From Robiginitalea aestuariiviva (GTDB taxonomy: Bacteria; Bacteroidota; Bacteroidia; Flavobacteriales; Flavobacteriaceae), in contig NZ_JARPUQ010000001.1 in assembly GCF_029537735.1 (NCBI RefSeq), positions 618,965-682,964 of the forward strand: DNA of 64,000 nucleotides, read 5' to 3'. The translations under genes were made by a program, and so were the position numbers. How positions within the stretch are numbered: the stretch's first letter is position 1; every line of letters begins with the position of its first letter. The notes beneath the pieces are model-generated. The model searched no databases, was not told the origin of the DNA, and saw only the letters and a program-made list of their open reading frames with translations. Shown here piece after piece: positions 17,556 to 25,854 of this stretch.

Positions 17556-18922
17556 TCCTGGGGCTGGTACCTCAGTTTTTTCTCGATGGCGCGGATCATC
17601 ACGTCCGCGATATCCTTCCCTGTGGCCTGCTCAATCCCTTCCAGACCGGGAGAAGAATTCACCTCCAGCAATAAGGGACCCCGGTTAGACCGGATAATGT
17701 CCACGCCGGCCACGGACAGGTTCAGTACCCGTGCCGCCTTAACCGCCAGCTTGCGTTCCTCTGCCGTGATCTTAATTTTGGAAGCTTTGCCCCCCTGGTG
17801 GATGTTGGCGCGGAATTCCCCTTTCTCGGCCTGGCGCTGCATGGCAGCCACTACCTTGCCGTCCACCACAAAACAACGGATATCCTGGCCGTTGGCCTCT
17901 TTGATAAATTCCTGCACCAGGATGTTGGTCTGCACGCTTTTAAAGGCGTTGATCACACTCTCCGCCGCCTTGTTGGTCTCGGCCAGGACCACGCCCTTGC
18001 CCTGGGTACTTTCCAGTAATTTAATAATCAATGGGGCCCCGTTTACCATTCGGATCAGATCCTTGGTATCGTTAGGGGACTTCGCAAAACCGGTAATGGG
18101 GATATGGATGTCATGCTTGGAGAACAACTGGGAGGCGAACAACTTGTCCCGGCTCTGGGAAATGGCCTCGGCAGCATTCTGGCAATACACGCCAAGATAG
18201 TCGAACTGCCGGATCAGGGCACATCCGTAAAAGGTGACCGAAGGCTTGATCCTGGGAATCACCGCATCGAATTCACCCAGGATGTTGCCTCCCCGATACC
18301 GGATTTCGGGGGCATTGGCGTCCAGTTTCATGTAGGCTAGCTCCACATTCAGAAAGACAATTTCATGCCCGCGGGCCGCAGCGGCTTCCATGATGCGTTT
18401 GTTGGAATACAATTCCGGGTTGCTGGCCAGCAGGGCAATCTTGAGCCCGTTCTTCTGTTTCAGGTAAGGCGCATAGCGCTCGTTGATTTCATCTTCGGTA
18501 AAGGGCTGCAGCCGAAAACTGGAGGCCGGATCTACGAGGTAGCGGCCGGAAAGGGCCTCCCTCCCCAACAGCATCCGGTATTCCATGGTATCGCGGCTGG
18601 CCAGGGTTACCTCGATCTCAAACTGGTCCTCCCCCAGGCGGATGGGGGTCCGGATCACCGGTCGCTCTTCTGAAATCCCCATGGAACTGCGGATTACCCT
18701 GCGGTCTACCACCCGGGCCTGGCAGGGGATGGCAATGCTGCGGTTGTCCTGCAGGGGGTTGATTTCGAACTGCACCCACTCTTCCGCATGGCGCATGAAG
18801 ATGCGGATATTACTCGCCTGGAGGGAAGAGGTTTTGGCTCCGGAATCTACCCGAGCCTTCACAGCCGGAATCCCCAGGTCCTCGAATACGCACCACTCTT
18901 CGCTGCCTGCAACTTTCATCAT
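17552..18922 (-). CDS. rimK: RimB-like retropepsin domain fused to RimK-type ATP-grasp ligase
   Basis: A 456-aa two-domain protein. Residues 1-145 match the RimB/ATP-dependent zinc protease family (PF05618) with the retropepsin-like motif [12 protein letters not shown] (D26). Residues about 160-450 are an ATP-grasp ligase of the RimK group, with [36 protein letters not shown] and the Mg ligands in [14 protein letters not shown]. RimK adds glutamates to ribosomal protein S6 in E. coli; in pseudomonads a separate RimB counteracts it. Here both functions may sit in one chain. It is the last gene of the polyamine operon, 54 bp after the VOC gene. Confidence 0.85.
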   Translation of the reverse strand: MMKVAGSEEWCVFEDLGIPAVKARVDSGAKTSSLQASNIRIFMRHAEEWVQFEINPLQDNRSIAIPCQARVVDRRVIRSSMGISEERPVIRTPIRLGEDQFEIEVTLASRDTMEYRMLLGREALSGRYLVDPASSFRLQPFTEDEINERYAPYLKQKNGLKIALLASNPELYSNKRIMEAAAARGHEIVFLNVELAYMKLDANAPEIRYRGGNILGEFDAVIPRIKPSVTFYGCALIRQFDYLGVYCQNAAEAISQSRDKLFASQLFSKHDIHIPITGFAKSPNDTKDLIRMVNGAPLIIKLLESTQGKGVVLAETNKAAESVINAFKSVQTNILVQEFIKEANGQDIRCFVVDGKVVAAMQRQAEKGEFRANIHQGGKASKIKITAEERKLAVKAARVLNLSVAGVDIIRSNRGPLLLEVNSSPGLEGIEQATGKDIADVMIRAIEKKLRYQPQD

Positions 18923-18976
18923 AAAATTCTTGGATTTGATCCCCGGTGATGGGATGGCCGCACGGGGAAAAAGAAG

Positions 18977-19417
18977 TTATTGGGTCCGGAAAACGTCTTC
19001 CGGCTCCAGGAAATGCTTAAACTCCACCTTATACCCGTTGGGATCTTCTACAAAAAAAGAACGATGGGCCCCGGTCTTGCCTTCCAGGAAGAGCGCATTG
19101 ACCTCAAAATGGACACCTTGAGCCTGTAGCCGGTCCCGCAAAGCCTCCCATTGGGAGGCACTTACCAGCACCCCAAAATGAAATGCCGGCAGCACGGCGT
19201 CCTCAAATTTGTATGTCTTGTAATGAAAGTCGAATTCGCCTTTGGTAAAAGTAATCTGGTTGCCAAACAGGTCAATGTCCGCCCACCCCGTAGCCGAACG
19301 CCCGGGGATCGCCCCCAGCACATTCAGGTAATAGGCTTTGGTCTTGGTTACGCTGTAGCAAGGCAGCGACAGGTGAAAGGCAGCTTGTTCCATAGCTCTG
19401 TTTTGGGCATCTGCCAT
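18977..19417 (-). CDS. VOC family protein (glyoxalase/dioxygenase superfamily)
   Basis: A 146-aa vicinal-oxygen-chelate protein with the paired beta-alpha-beta units of the family: FHLSLPCYSVTKTKAYYLNV near the N-terminus and SFFVEDPNGYKVEFKHF near the C-terminus, where the Glu and His are probable metal ligands. Similar proteins are annotated as glyoxalase-like or ring-cleaving dioxygenases; the substrate is unknown. It starts 2 bp after the acidic small protein gene (an alternative ATG lies 24 bp further in) and belongs to the polyamine operon by position. Confidence 0.8.
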   Translation of the reverse strand: MADAQNRAMEQAAFHLSLPCYSVTKTKAYYLNVLGAIPGRSATGWADIDLFGNQITFTKGEFDFHYKTYKFEDAVLPAFHFGVLVSASQWEALRDRLQAQGVHFEVNALFLEGKTGAHRSFFVEDPNGYKVEFKHFLEPEDVFRTQ

Positions 19418-19419
19418 TC

Positions 19420-19719
19420 CTATTCCTCCTCCGAATCTATGGGGACGTCGGGAATGGCCGTTGGGTCGTCGTCATCGAAATCGGCGTAGTCGTCTTCGTC
19501 GTAATTGGCCATGGTTTTCTCCAGTTTGGCACTGATCTTAACCAGGTATTTGGTGTCGGAGGTGGTAACCTCCACAGCCTCCACGCGCTCGCCCTGGGCG
19601 TTGCGGAAGGTAATGATATGGTCGTCGTCGTAACCGTCGGGGTATTTTTCCACCAAAAGCTTCAATACCTCCGGGGTAAGTTTCTTAAAATCTACTATGA
19701 CGCGCCTGAGATTGTCCAT
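19420..19719 (-). CDS. Small acidic-tailed protein in polyamine operon
   Basis: A 99-aa cytoplasmic protein. Residues 1-65 look folded (VIVDFKKLTPEVLKLLVEKY, HIITFRNAQGE), then the tail is almost entirely acidic (NYDEDDYADFDDDDP and DSEEE). It sits 2 bp from the deoxyhypusine-synthase-like gene on one side and 2 bp from the VOC gene on the other. The polyanionic tail might contact cationic polyamines or a basic partner, which is speculation from context. No known domain. Confidence 0.72.
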   Translation of the reverse strand: MDNLRRVIVDFKKLTPEVLKLLVEKYPDGYDDDHIITFRNAQGERVEAVEVTTSDTKYLVKISAKLEKTMANYDEDDYADFDDDDPTAIPDVPIDSEEE

Positions 19720-19721
19720 AA

Positions 19722-20696
19722 TTACATGTTCAAAATATAAGCAAAAATCAAAGGTGCAACAATAGTCGCATCGCTTTCCACGATAAATTTCGGGGTGTCG
19801 ATACCGAGTTTTCCCCAGGTAATCTTCTCATTGGGGACAGCCCCGGAATACGACCCGTAACTGGTGGTGCTGTCACTGATCTGGCAGAAATAGCTCCAGA
19901 AGGGGGTATCCGTGCGCTCCAGGTCCTGATACAGCATGGGGACTACACAGATCGGGAAATCCCCGGCTATGCCCCCGCCAATCTGGAAAAAGCCGATGCC
20001 CTTGCCGGAGTTGTCGGTATACCAGTCCGCCAGGTAGGTCATATACTCAATCCCGGACTTCACTGTGCTGGCCGAAAGTTCCCCTTTCAGCACATAGGAG
20101 GCAAAGATATTGCCCATGGTGCTGTCTTCCCATCCCGGGCATACCAGGGGGAGGTTTTTTTCCGCGGCCGCATACATCCAGGAATCCTTGACGTCAATTT
20201 CGTAATACTGCTCCAGTACCCCGGAAAGCAGGAGTTTATACATAAATTCATGGGGCAGGTAGCGTTCGCCTTTGGTTTCGGCCTCCTGCCATAGCTCATG
20301 GATGTGTTTCTGCAGGCGCCGGAAGGCCTCTTCCTCCGGGATGCAGGTATCGGTTACCCGGTTCAGCCCCTGCTCCAGCAAATCCCATTCCTCCTGGGGC
20401 GTAAGGTCCCGGTAATTGGGTACGCGGCGGTAATGACTGTGGGCCACCAGGTTCATCAGGTCTTCTTCCAGGTTGGCCCCGGTACAGGATATGATATGGA
20501 TTTTATCCTGACGGATCATCTCGGCCAGGATTTTTCCCAATTCGGCTGTACTCATAGCCCCGGCCAGGGACACAAGCATTTTGGAGCCTTGCTCCAATTG
20601 GGCTTCATAGGCCTGGGCCGCATCCACCAGGGCGGCGGCGTTAAAGTGTTTATAGTAATGGGTAATGAATTTAGAAATCGGGCCTTTCGTGCTCAT
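19722..20696 (-). CDS. Deoxyhypusine synthase-like protein (probable homospermidine/polyamine synthase)
   Basis: A 324-aa homologue of eukaryotic/archaeal deoxyhypusine synthase. The NAD-binding and active-site regions are recognisable, including LVSLAGAMSTAELG, CTGANLEEDL, GIGFFQIGGGIAGDFPI and NEKITWGKLG, where K296 corresponds to the human DHS lysine (K329) that forms the butylimine intermediate. Bacteria lack eIF5A, so the enzyme cannot make hypusine; bacterial homologues have been linked to homospermidine formation by transferring an aminobutyl group between polyamines. The upstream genes make putrescine, its expected substrate. The gap to agmatinase is 41 bp. Confidence 0.88.
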   Translation of the reverse strand: MSTKGPISKFITHYYKHFNAAALVDAAQAYEAQLEQGSKMLVSLAGAMSTAELGKILAEMIRQDKIHIISCTGANLEEDLMNLVAHSHYRRVPNYRDLTPQEEWDLLEQGLNRVTDTCIPEEEAFRRLQKHIHELWQEAETKGERYLPHEFMYKLLLSGVLEQYYEIDVKDSWMYAAAEKNLPLVCPGWEDSTMGNIFASYVLKGELSASTVKSGIEYMTYLADWYTDNSGKGIGFFQIGGGIAGDFPICVVPMLYQDLERTDTPFWSYFCQISDSTTSYGSYSGAVPNEKITWGKLGIDTPKFIVESDATIVAPLIFAYILNM

Positions 20697-20737
20697 TTTG
20701 GTCTAATTTACCGGACAATCCAGAGATGCCTCCTCGT

Positions 20738-21604
20738 TCAGGAAGGGTCCTGCTGTCCGTGGAATTTATAACTCAGCATTTTATAATAGAGTTTGGCGGC
20801 CAGGAAATCCGGGGCGCGGTTGGCCGGATTGGGGCAGAGTTCCACCAGGTCGAACCCGACCACATTGCGCTCCTCAAAAACCCTCCGGAGAAACTCCAGG
20901 GTCTCATACCAGAACAGGCCTCCGGGTTCCGGGGTGCCTGTAGACGGCATGATGGAAGGGTCCAGTGCATCCAGGTCGAAGGTAATGAAAACATGGTCCC
21001 CCATCAAGTCAATCACCTTGTCCATCCAGTACTCGTCCGTGGCCATCTCGTGCGCAAAAAAGGTCTTTTCCAGGTCCATATAGGTCTTTTCGATGGCATC
21101 CATGCTACGGATACCTACCTGGATCAGGTTGGTGGTCTGTGCTGCCTCATGCACGGCACAGGCGTGGTTATACGGCGTACCTTCATATTCCTTGCGCAAA
21201 TCCGCATGGGCGTCGATCTGCAGCACCGTCAGGTTGTCGAACCCTTCATTGAAGGCCCGGATGGAACCGATGGAGAGGGAGTGTTCCCCCCCGAACAGGG
21301 TTACGAACTTATTGCGTTTAATGTAGCCTTTGGTAACGCGGTGAACTTCCTCTACCAGGGTTTTCGGATCTTCTGCGGTTACGGGGTCTGCCAGATAAAT
21401 GCCCTGGCGATAGACTTCGGATTCCGTTTCGATGTCGTACAACTCCATGTTCTCAGAGGCATCCAGGAAGGCTTCCGGGCCGCGGTCGGCCCCTTTGCCC
21501 CAGGTGCTGGTTCCATCAAAAGGCACAGGGATCAGGACAACCCCTGCCTTTTCCAATTGGGCATACCCGTCCGGGATGCCGGCGTAGTTTCGTTTTGCGT
21601 TCAT
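20738..21604 (-). CDS. speB: Agmatinase
   Basis: A 288-aa ureohydrolase that converts agmatine to putrescine and urea. The Mn-binding motifs are intact: FGGEHSLS, IDAHADLR and FDLDALDPS. Length matches bacterial agmatinases. It starts 7 bp after the stop of the arginine decarboxylase gene, so the two consecutive steps from arginine to putrescine are encoded together and precede the deoxyhypusine-synthase-like gene. Confidence 0.93.
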   Translation of the reverse strand: MNAKRNYAGIPDGYAQLEKAGVVLIPVPFDGTSTWGKGADRGPEAFLDASENMELYDIETESEVYRQGIYLADPVTAEDPKTLVEEVHRVTKGYIKRNKFVTLFGGEHSLSIGSIRAFNEGFDNLTVLQIDAHADLRKEYEGTPYNHACAVHEAAQTTNLIQVGIRSMDAIEKTYMDLEKTFFAHEMATDEYWMDKVIDLMGDHVFITFDLDALDPSIMPSTGTPEPGGLFWYETLEFLRRVFEERNVVGFDLVELCPNPANRAPDFLAAKLYYKMLSYKFHGQQDPS

Positions 21605-21611
21605 GAGGTCA

Positions 21612-23066
21612 TTAAGTATTCTTTACTTTTTGTTTTTGGGGCAACACCAACGGTTCTTCGGGTTCGGTCCCGTTGTGGTAGCCCAGGGTATGTAAATGGT
21701 CTTCTGCCCGCTGCTGCCGGCTGAAGAGCTGGAAGGTGATCTCCCCGTTGGCATCCCGGTCTATGAGCAGGTGCTGCGGGTGTGGGATCAGGCAGTGCTG
21801 CAGCCCGCCAAAACCTCCAATGGATTCCTGGTAGGCACCCGTATGGAAAAACCCGATGTAAAGGGGTTTGTTCGCATGATATTTAGGCAGGTAAATGGCG
21901 TTCATATCCTGCTGGCTGTTGTAATAATCGTCGCTGTCGCAGGTTAGCCCACCAAGCAGCACCCGCTCATAGGGCTCATCCCAGCGGTTGATCGGCAACA
22001 TAATAAACCGCTTGTTGATGGCCCAGGAATCCGGCAGGGTGGTGATAAAGGAGCTGTCGATCATATTCCACTTCTCCCGGTCGTTCTGTTGTTTCTGGTA
22101 GAGCACCTGATAGATGGCCCCGCCGCTCTCGCCAACGGTAAAGCTCCCGAACTCTGTAAAAATATTGGGCGGCGGAATGTTTTCCTCCTCGCAGGCCAGG
22201 CGGATCTGGTTAACGATTTCGTCTATCATATAGGCGTAATCGTATTCAAAGGCCAGGGAGTTCTTGGTCGGAAAGCCCCCGCCAATATTCAGGCTATCCA
22301 GGGTAGGGCAAATCTTGCGCAGGCGCACATACACCTTGAGGCATTTGATCAGCTCGTTCCAATAATAAGCGTTGTCCCGTATCCCCGTATTGATGAAGAA
22401 ATGGAGCATTTTCAGTTCCACCTGCTCAGAATCCCGGATCTGGTTTTCATAAAAAGGCACGATATCCTTATATCCGATGCCCAGGCGCGAGGTGTAAAAC
22501 TCAAATTTGGGTTCCTCCTCCGAGGCAATCCGGATACCTACCTGAAACGGAGTATCAATGGCCTCCTGCAAAAGGGCGAGCTCTTCGTAGTTATCGATAA
22601 TCGGGATGCAGTTCCGGTGCCCATTGTTGATCAGGCCGGCAATATTGTCTACATAGGCCTCCCGTTTAAAGCCATTGCACAGCACATAGGTGTCGTCTGT
22701 AATCCGGCCTTCTTTTTTCAGATGTTCCACTATGGCAATGTCGAAGGCCGAAGAGGTCTCGATGTGGATGTCGTTTTTAAGCGCCTCGTGCAGCACATAC
22801 CGGAAATGGGAACTTTTTGTGCAATAACAATAGTAGTATTTGCCCGGATAATCGTACTTGGTCATGGCATCGTTAAACCACTGCTTGGCCTTGTTGATGT
22901 TCTCGGAAATCTTGGGCAGGTAAGTAAATTTCAAAGGGCTGCCATAACGCTCCACCAGTTCTGCCAGGGGTACGCCGTGAAAACGGAGCCCGCGGGTATC
23001 CAGGTCAAATTCTTCGGTGGGAAAATAATACGTCTGGTCAATCAGATCGCGATAGGTAATATTCAT
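21612..23066 (-). CDS. speA: Arginine decarboxylase, short fold-III type
   Basis: A 484-aa PLP enzyme of the alanine-racemase/ODC fold. The PLP lysine lies in YYCYCTKSSHFRY, and the downstream glycine loop in LDSLNIGGGFPTKNS is present along with a GFFHTGAYQE segment near the C-terminus that carries substrate-site residues. It is shorter than the E. coli SpeA because it lacks that enzyme's additional domains, as in other Bacteroidota. It decarboxylates arginine to agmatine. It heads a six-gene minus-strand operon and has a long leader region (23067-23481). Confidence 0.88.
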   Translation of the reverse strand: MNITYRDLIDQTYYFPTEEFDLDTRGLRFHGVPLAELVERYGSPLKFTYLPKISENINKAKQWFNDAMTKYDYPGKYYYCYCTKSSHFRYVLHEALKNDIHIETSSAFDIAIVEHLKKEGRITDDTYVLCNGFKREAYVDNIAGLINNGHRNCIPIIDNYEELALLQEAIDTPFQVGIRIASEEEPKFEFYTSRLGIGYKDIVPFYENQIRDSEQVELKMLHFFINTGIRDNAYYWNELIKCLKVYVRLRKICPTLDSLNIGGGFPTKNSLAFEYDYAYMIDEIVNQIRLACEEENIPPPNIFTEFGSFTVGESGGAIYQVLYQKQQNDREKWNMIDSSFITTLPDSWAINKRFIMLPINRWDEPYERVLLGGLTCDSDDYYNSQQDMNAIYLPKYHANKPLYIGFFHTGAYQESIGGFGGLQHCLIPHPQHLLIDRDANGEITFQLFSRQQRAEDHLHTLGYHNGTEPEEPLVLPQKQKVKNT

Positions 23067-23481
23067 CTTCGCATTTTTGGGTGGGAACTATTCCCATTCA
23101 GCATTTTAAGGTTGATATGGCTTGGGTCCGAAAGGCGCAAGAAGGCGTGCGCCCAATGTGGGCGGCGGGTCGCAGCCCCAAAAGGCCGGGCATAGGCAAG
23201 GCGGAAGCTAGCTTTAAATTCCGGTCGCCTATCCCATAGGCTGCGGCCGGATATAACTTCCTTTTCCCCGGCTGCCCGAACATAGAAACACTTTTCAACA
23301 TGTTCAGCTACACGTTGCAGGAACCTTCCTGAAACGCGGGTGCAAATGAAGTCCTTTTTTGGAAATATCAATGCGCCATCCCATTTTTTTTTCGGACTGC
23401 CAGACCTGCCCGGACTTCGGAGGGCCTGCAAGGCATCGAAATATATTGTAAATTCGGATAACCCATTAGCCCTTGTAAATT
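23067..23481. other. 415-bp divergent intergenic region with hairpin
   Basis: No convincing coding frame is present. The segment 23227-23241 is a perfect hairpin GCCTAT-CCC-ATAGGC enclosed by CCGG at 23221-23224 and 23247-23250. A run of nine T is present near 23385. It must hold the promoter of the polyamine operon on the minus strand and of the exported protein gene on the plus strand (TAAATTCG at 23449-23456 is a near -7 box). A structured leader for speA is possible but I cannot match it to a known RNA family. Confidence 0.35.
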
Positions 23482-24216
23482 ATGAAATTATTAAATACCA
23501 AAGCTGCGGCCCTGGCCTTGTTGCTTTTAAGTACCGCCCTGCCATTATTGGCACAACCCGAACCCGGGGTATACCGGGCCACCGAATTTACGGATTCGGC
23601 AACCCGGCAATACCTACTCATGGTCTCTGACCGGTACATCCTGCATACCACTTATGAGGAAGGGCCGAACCACTTCCTGCAGACTATGGGTGGCTTTTAC
23701 ACTGTGGAAGAAGACAGCCTGATCATCCCGCTGGAATTCAATTCAGATTTCAAGACTACCGGGGAGAACACGCACCGGGTGTCCTACGGGTTTGTAGATG
23801 GAAAGCTGATCTTTAACGGGAATGAATCCCGGCCGTATACCCGGGAACCCGGTCTTGAACAGGACCTGGACGGCGCGTGGCTCTTTGCCACCCGCGGACC
23901 GGACACCGGGCAGGAACGACGTGGGGACAACACTCCGCGCAAAACGCTGAAATTCCTGATGGACGGCTATTTCCAATGGATTGCCTACAACACCGAAACC
24001 ATGGCCTTTATGGGCACGGGCGGGGGGCGTTATGCGGCCGTGGATGGCGCCTATACCGAACTGATCCGGTTTTTTTCCCGGGACGACAGCCGGGTAGGGG
24101 CCGAACTGAACTTCGAATACGAACGCATGGGAAACGACTGGCACCACAAGGGCAAAAACAGCCGGGGAGAGCCTATGTATGAAATCTGGTCCCTGCGCGG
24201 CAGCCCCGTCGACTGA
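23482..24216 (+). CDS. Exported lipocalin-like/unknown protein, 244 aa
   Basis: It has a signal peptide ending LPLLAQ. The mature protein appears to contain two related beta-rich halves (GVYRATEFTDSATRQYLLMV and DGAWLFATRG...KTLKFLMDGYFQWIAY), each of the type seen in lipocalin-like secreted flavobacterial proteins. No catalytic motif is recognised. It stands alone between the divergent polyamine operon and a bidirectional terminator. Confidence 0.68.
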   Translation: MKLLNTKAAALALLLLSTALPLLAQPEPGVYRATEFTDSATRQYLLMVSDRYILHTTYEEGPNHFLQTMGGFYTVEEDSLIIPLEFNSDFKTTGENTHRVSYGFVDGKLIFNGNESRPYTREPGLEQDLDGAWLFATRGPDTGQERRGDNTPRKTLKFLMDGYFQWIAYNTETMAFMGTGGGRYAAVDGAYTELIRFFSRDDSRVGAELNFEYERMGNDWHHKGKNSRGEPMYEIWSLRGSPVD

Positions 24217-24450
24217 AAATTACCATTCGTCGACAGTGACCCTCCGCCTAACCCTACCGCCACGGAAAGGCGATGCCTGGGTTGTATGTTTGACACAGTT
24301 AAGTTACTCGTTCATTTATATGCTATGCTAAACACCCATTCACTAACCTACACCTCCCCATAGTAAAATGACCGAAACACCTTTCCTGGCGTTCATAGTT
24401 CCCCTTAGTCCTTAAAGGTGCTTAACAAAAAACCCAAATCTGAAAACGAA

Positions 24451-24477
24451 AAACGGCTGCCGAGCAGCCGTTTTTTT
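24451..24477. terminator. Bidirectional rho-independent terminator
   Basis: AAACGGCTGC-CGA-GCAGCCGTTT forms a strong 10-bp stem flanked by A- and T-runs. It lies just past moaC on the minus strand and also in the expected orientation for plus-strand readthrough from the exported gene. The stretch 24217-24450 before it holds no gene that I can support. Confidence 0.8.
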
Positions 24478-24484
24478 ATGGGGT

Positions 24485-24913
24485 TTATTTTACGAGGATA
24501 TCAGACTTTCCGCCCCGTTTTTCCAGCAGGCGGATCTTTCGGATCTCTATACCCTTATCCAGGGGTTTGAGCATGTCATAGAGGTTTAACGCCACCACGC
24601 TGGCACCGTGCATGGCCTCCACCTCCACCCCGGTTTTGTATATGGTCTTTACGGTAACCCGTATTCGGATTTCCAGGCCATCGGTCTGGTAGTCCACCCG
24701 GGCTGCCTCAATGGGCAGGGGGTGGCAGTCCGGCAAAAGGTCCGGGGTTTTCTTGATCCCCAGCAAGCCTGCAGCCCGGCTCATCTCGTAAACATTCCCC
24801 TTGGGCACCCGGTCTTCTTCTATGGCCTTAAGGGTTTCAGGATCACTGAGGCAAACCAGGGCCTCGGCAACGGCTGTTCGCAAAGTGGGGTTTTTATGTG
24901 TAATATCGACCAT
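24485..24913 (-). CDS. moaC: Cyclic pyranopterin monophosphate synthase MoaC
   Basis: A 142-aa enzyme that converts the cyclohydro-GTP product of MoaA to cyclic pyranopterin monophosphate in molybdenum cofactor synthesis. Diagnostic segments are DCHPLPIE, GVEVEAMHGASVVALNLYDM and the closing RKIRLLEKRGGKS. It starts 3 bp after the moaE stop, and a terminator lies just downstream, so moaE-moaC form a short operon; moaA, moaD and moeA are not in the window. Confidence 0.92.
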   Translation of the reverse strand: MVDITHKNPTLRTAVAEALVCLSDPETLKAIEEDRVPKGNVYEMSRAAGLLGIKKTPDLLPDCHPLPIEAARVDYQTDGLEIRIRVTVKTIYKTGVEVEAMHGASVVALNLYDMLKPLDKGIEIRKIRLLEKRGGKSDILVK

Positions 24914-24916
24914 GCT

Positions 24917-25360
24917 TCAGGTATTGACTTTCCAGGAATAGCCCTGGTCCGCAAACAATTCCTTCCCGAAAACGGGAAGTTCTTTTTTTATGCGCTCCAC
25001 TACATAATGCAGGGCCTCAAACACCGGCTGGCGATGGGCAGAAGACACAAAGACAAACAAGCAAAGTTCCCCCACCGGCACCTCCCCCAGGCTGTGGTAG
25101 ACATGCATACAACTCAGGTCGAAGCGGGAAAAGGCATCTTCCCGTATCTCGTACATTTTTTCAAGGGCCATTTCCTCGTATGCGGAATACGCGATGGCCG
25201 TTACCGTTTTGCCTTCAATTTCATCGGCACGCACCTGCCCCAGGAATATGTCGTGGGCCCCAATGGCCGTCTTGCTTTGGTGCTTGGTGATGGACTCTGC
25301 AATGAACCCGGGCGCAATGGGTCCGTCCATAAATAAATTGATCTTTTTCTTCGGCTTCAT
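24917..25360 (-). CDS. moaE: Molybdopterin synthase catalytic subunit MoaE
   Basis: A 147-aa subunit that inserts sulfur from MoaD-thiocarboxylate into cyclic pyranopterin. Typical motifs: GAHDIFLGQVR, YSAYEEMALEKM, VYHSLGEVPVGE, VSSAHRQPVFEA and the active-site lysine region RIKKELPVFGKE. It is about the family length. MoaD is absent nearby and must be encoded elsewhere. Confidence 0.9.
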   Translation of the reverse strand: MKPKKKINLFMDGPIAPGFIAESITKHQSKTAIGAHDIFLGQVRADEIEGKTVTAIAYSAYEEMALEKMYEIREDAFSRFDLSCMHVYHSLGEVPVGELCLFVFVSSAHRQPVFEALHYVVERIKKELPVFGKELFADQGYSWKVNT

Positions 25361-25427
25361 GGGCTCTTGCTTTCCCTACGAATTTAGGGAAGTTTTGGAA
25401 AAGTATGATTAAATTCGCAGCCCCTTC

Positions 25428-25449
25428 GACCCCGTAGTTCAATGGATAG
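25428..25449 (+). pseudogene. 5' fragment of tRNA-Arg (first copy)
   Basis: CCCCGTAGTTCAATGGATAG (25430-25449) is identical to positions 3-22 of the intact tRNA-Arg(CCT) at 26282. After it the sequence diverges into an 18-bp palindrome, so no anticodon arm or acceptor closure can form. Its own upstream bases (GA instead of GG) also break the acceptor stem. Confidence 0.75.
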
Positions 25450-25467
25450 CCCCGATAGCTATCGGGG
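25450..25467. repeat. 18-bp perfect palindrome, copy 1
   Basis: CCCCGATAGCTATCGGGG replaces the end of the tRNA D-arm in the cassette. In RNA it would form a hairpin upstream of the GIY-YIG start codon; in DNA it could be a nuclease or binding site. Confidence 0.75.
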
Positions 25468-25493
25468 GAAGTTTCCCAACTCCATCTCCGGTT

Positions 25494-25784
25494 ATGTATT
25501 ATGTATACATTATAAAATCCGCAAAGGACGGTTCTTTCTACATCGGATCTACTTATCATCCAGAGGATCGGATTTTATGGCATAATGACCCCGAGCGAAA
25601 TACAGGGAAATCCAGGAGTAAAATGCCATGGGAATATTTCCTGATTATGGAAGTTCCTAACAACAGAGTAGGCTTACGTTTGGAAAAACATATCAAGCGT
25701 ATGAAAAGCCGCAAATACATCCAGAATCTCAAAGATTATCAGGATTTGAGAACAAAACTGATCAATCGCTTTACCGATGAGTAA
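25494..25784 (+). CDS. GIY-YIG nuclease family protein (copy 1)
   Basis: A 96-aa single-domain GIY-YIG protein. YVY (3-5) and YIG (16-18) form the signature, R26 fits the catalytic Arg, and E64 in LEKHIK fits the metal-binding Glu, so the active site looks intact. There is no added DNA-binding domain. Related stand-alone proteins are often near tRNA and rRNA genes in flavobacteria, to my recollection. The ATG lies where the T-loop of the tRNA would be. The protein is identical to the copy at 25921. Confidence 0.88.
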   Translation: MYYVYIIKSAKDGSFYIGSTYHPEDRILWHNDPERNTGKSRSKMPWEYFLIMEVPNNRVGLRLEKHIKRMKSRKYIQNLKDYQDLRTKLINRFTDE

Positions 25785-25854
25785 AAGAAGAGTGATTTCA
25801 TGCCAAGGGGCAAGGAGATTTTATTAAACAATCAGTAAATTCGCAGCCCGCTGC

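Noticed and set aside
20726-21724. 332-codon plus-strand frame opposite agmatinase and speA
   Set aside because: Antisense to two enzymes with intact motifs, and its protein has no recognisable features.
23340-23420. RNase P or signal recognition particle RNA on the minus strand
   Set aside because: Short stretches such as GAAGTCCGGGC recalled these RNAs, but the conserved cores are not present.
24281-24340. Sigma70-like promoter (TTGACA around 24290)
   Set aside because: No -7 box at proper spacing and no gene follows on the plus strand before the terminator.
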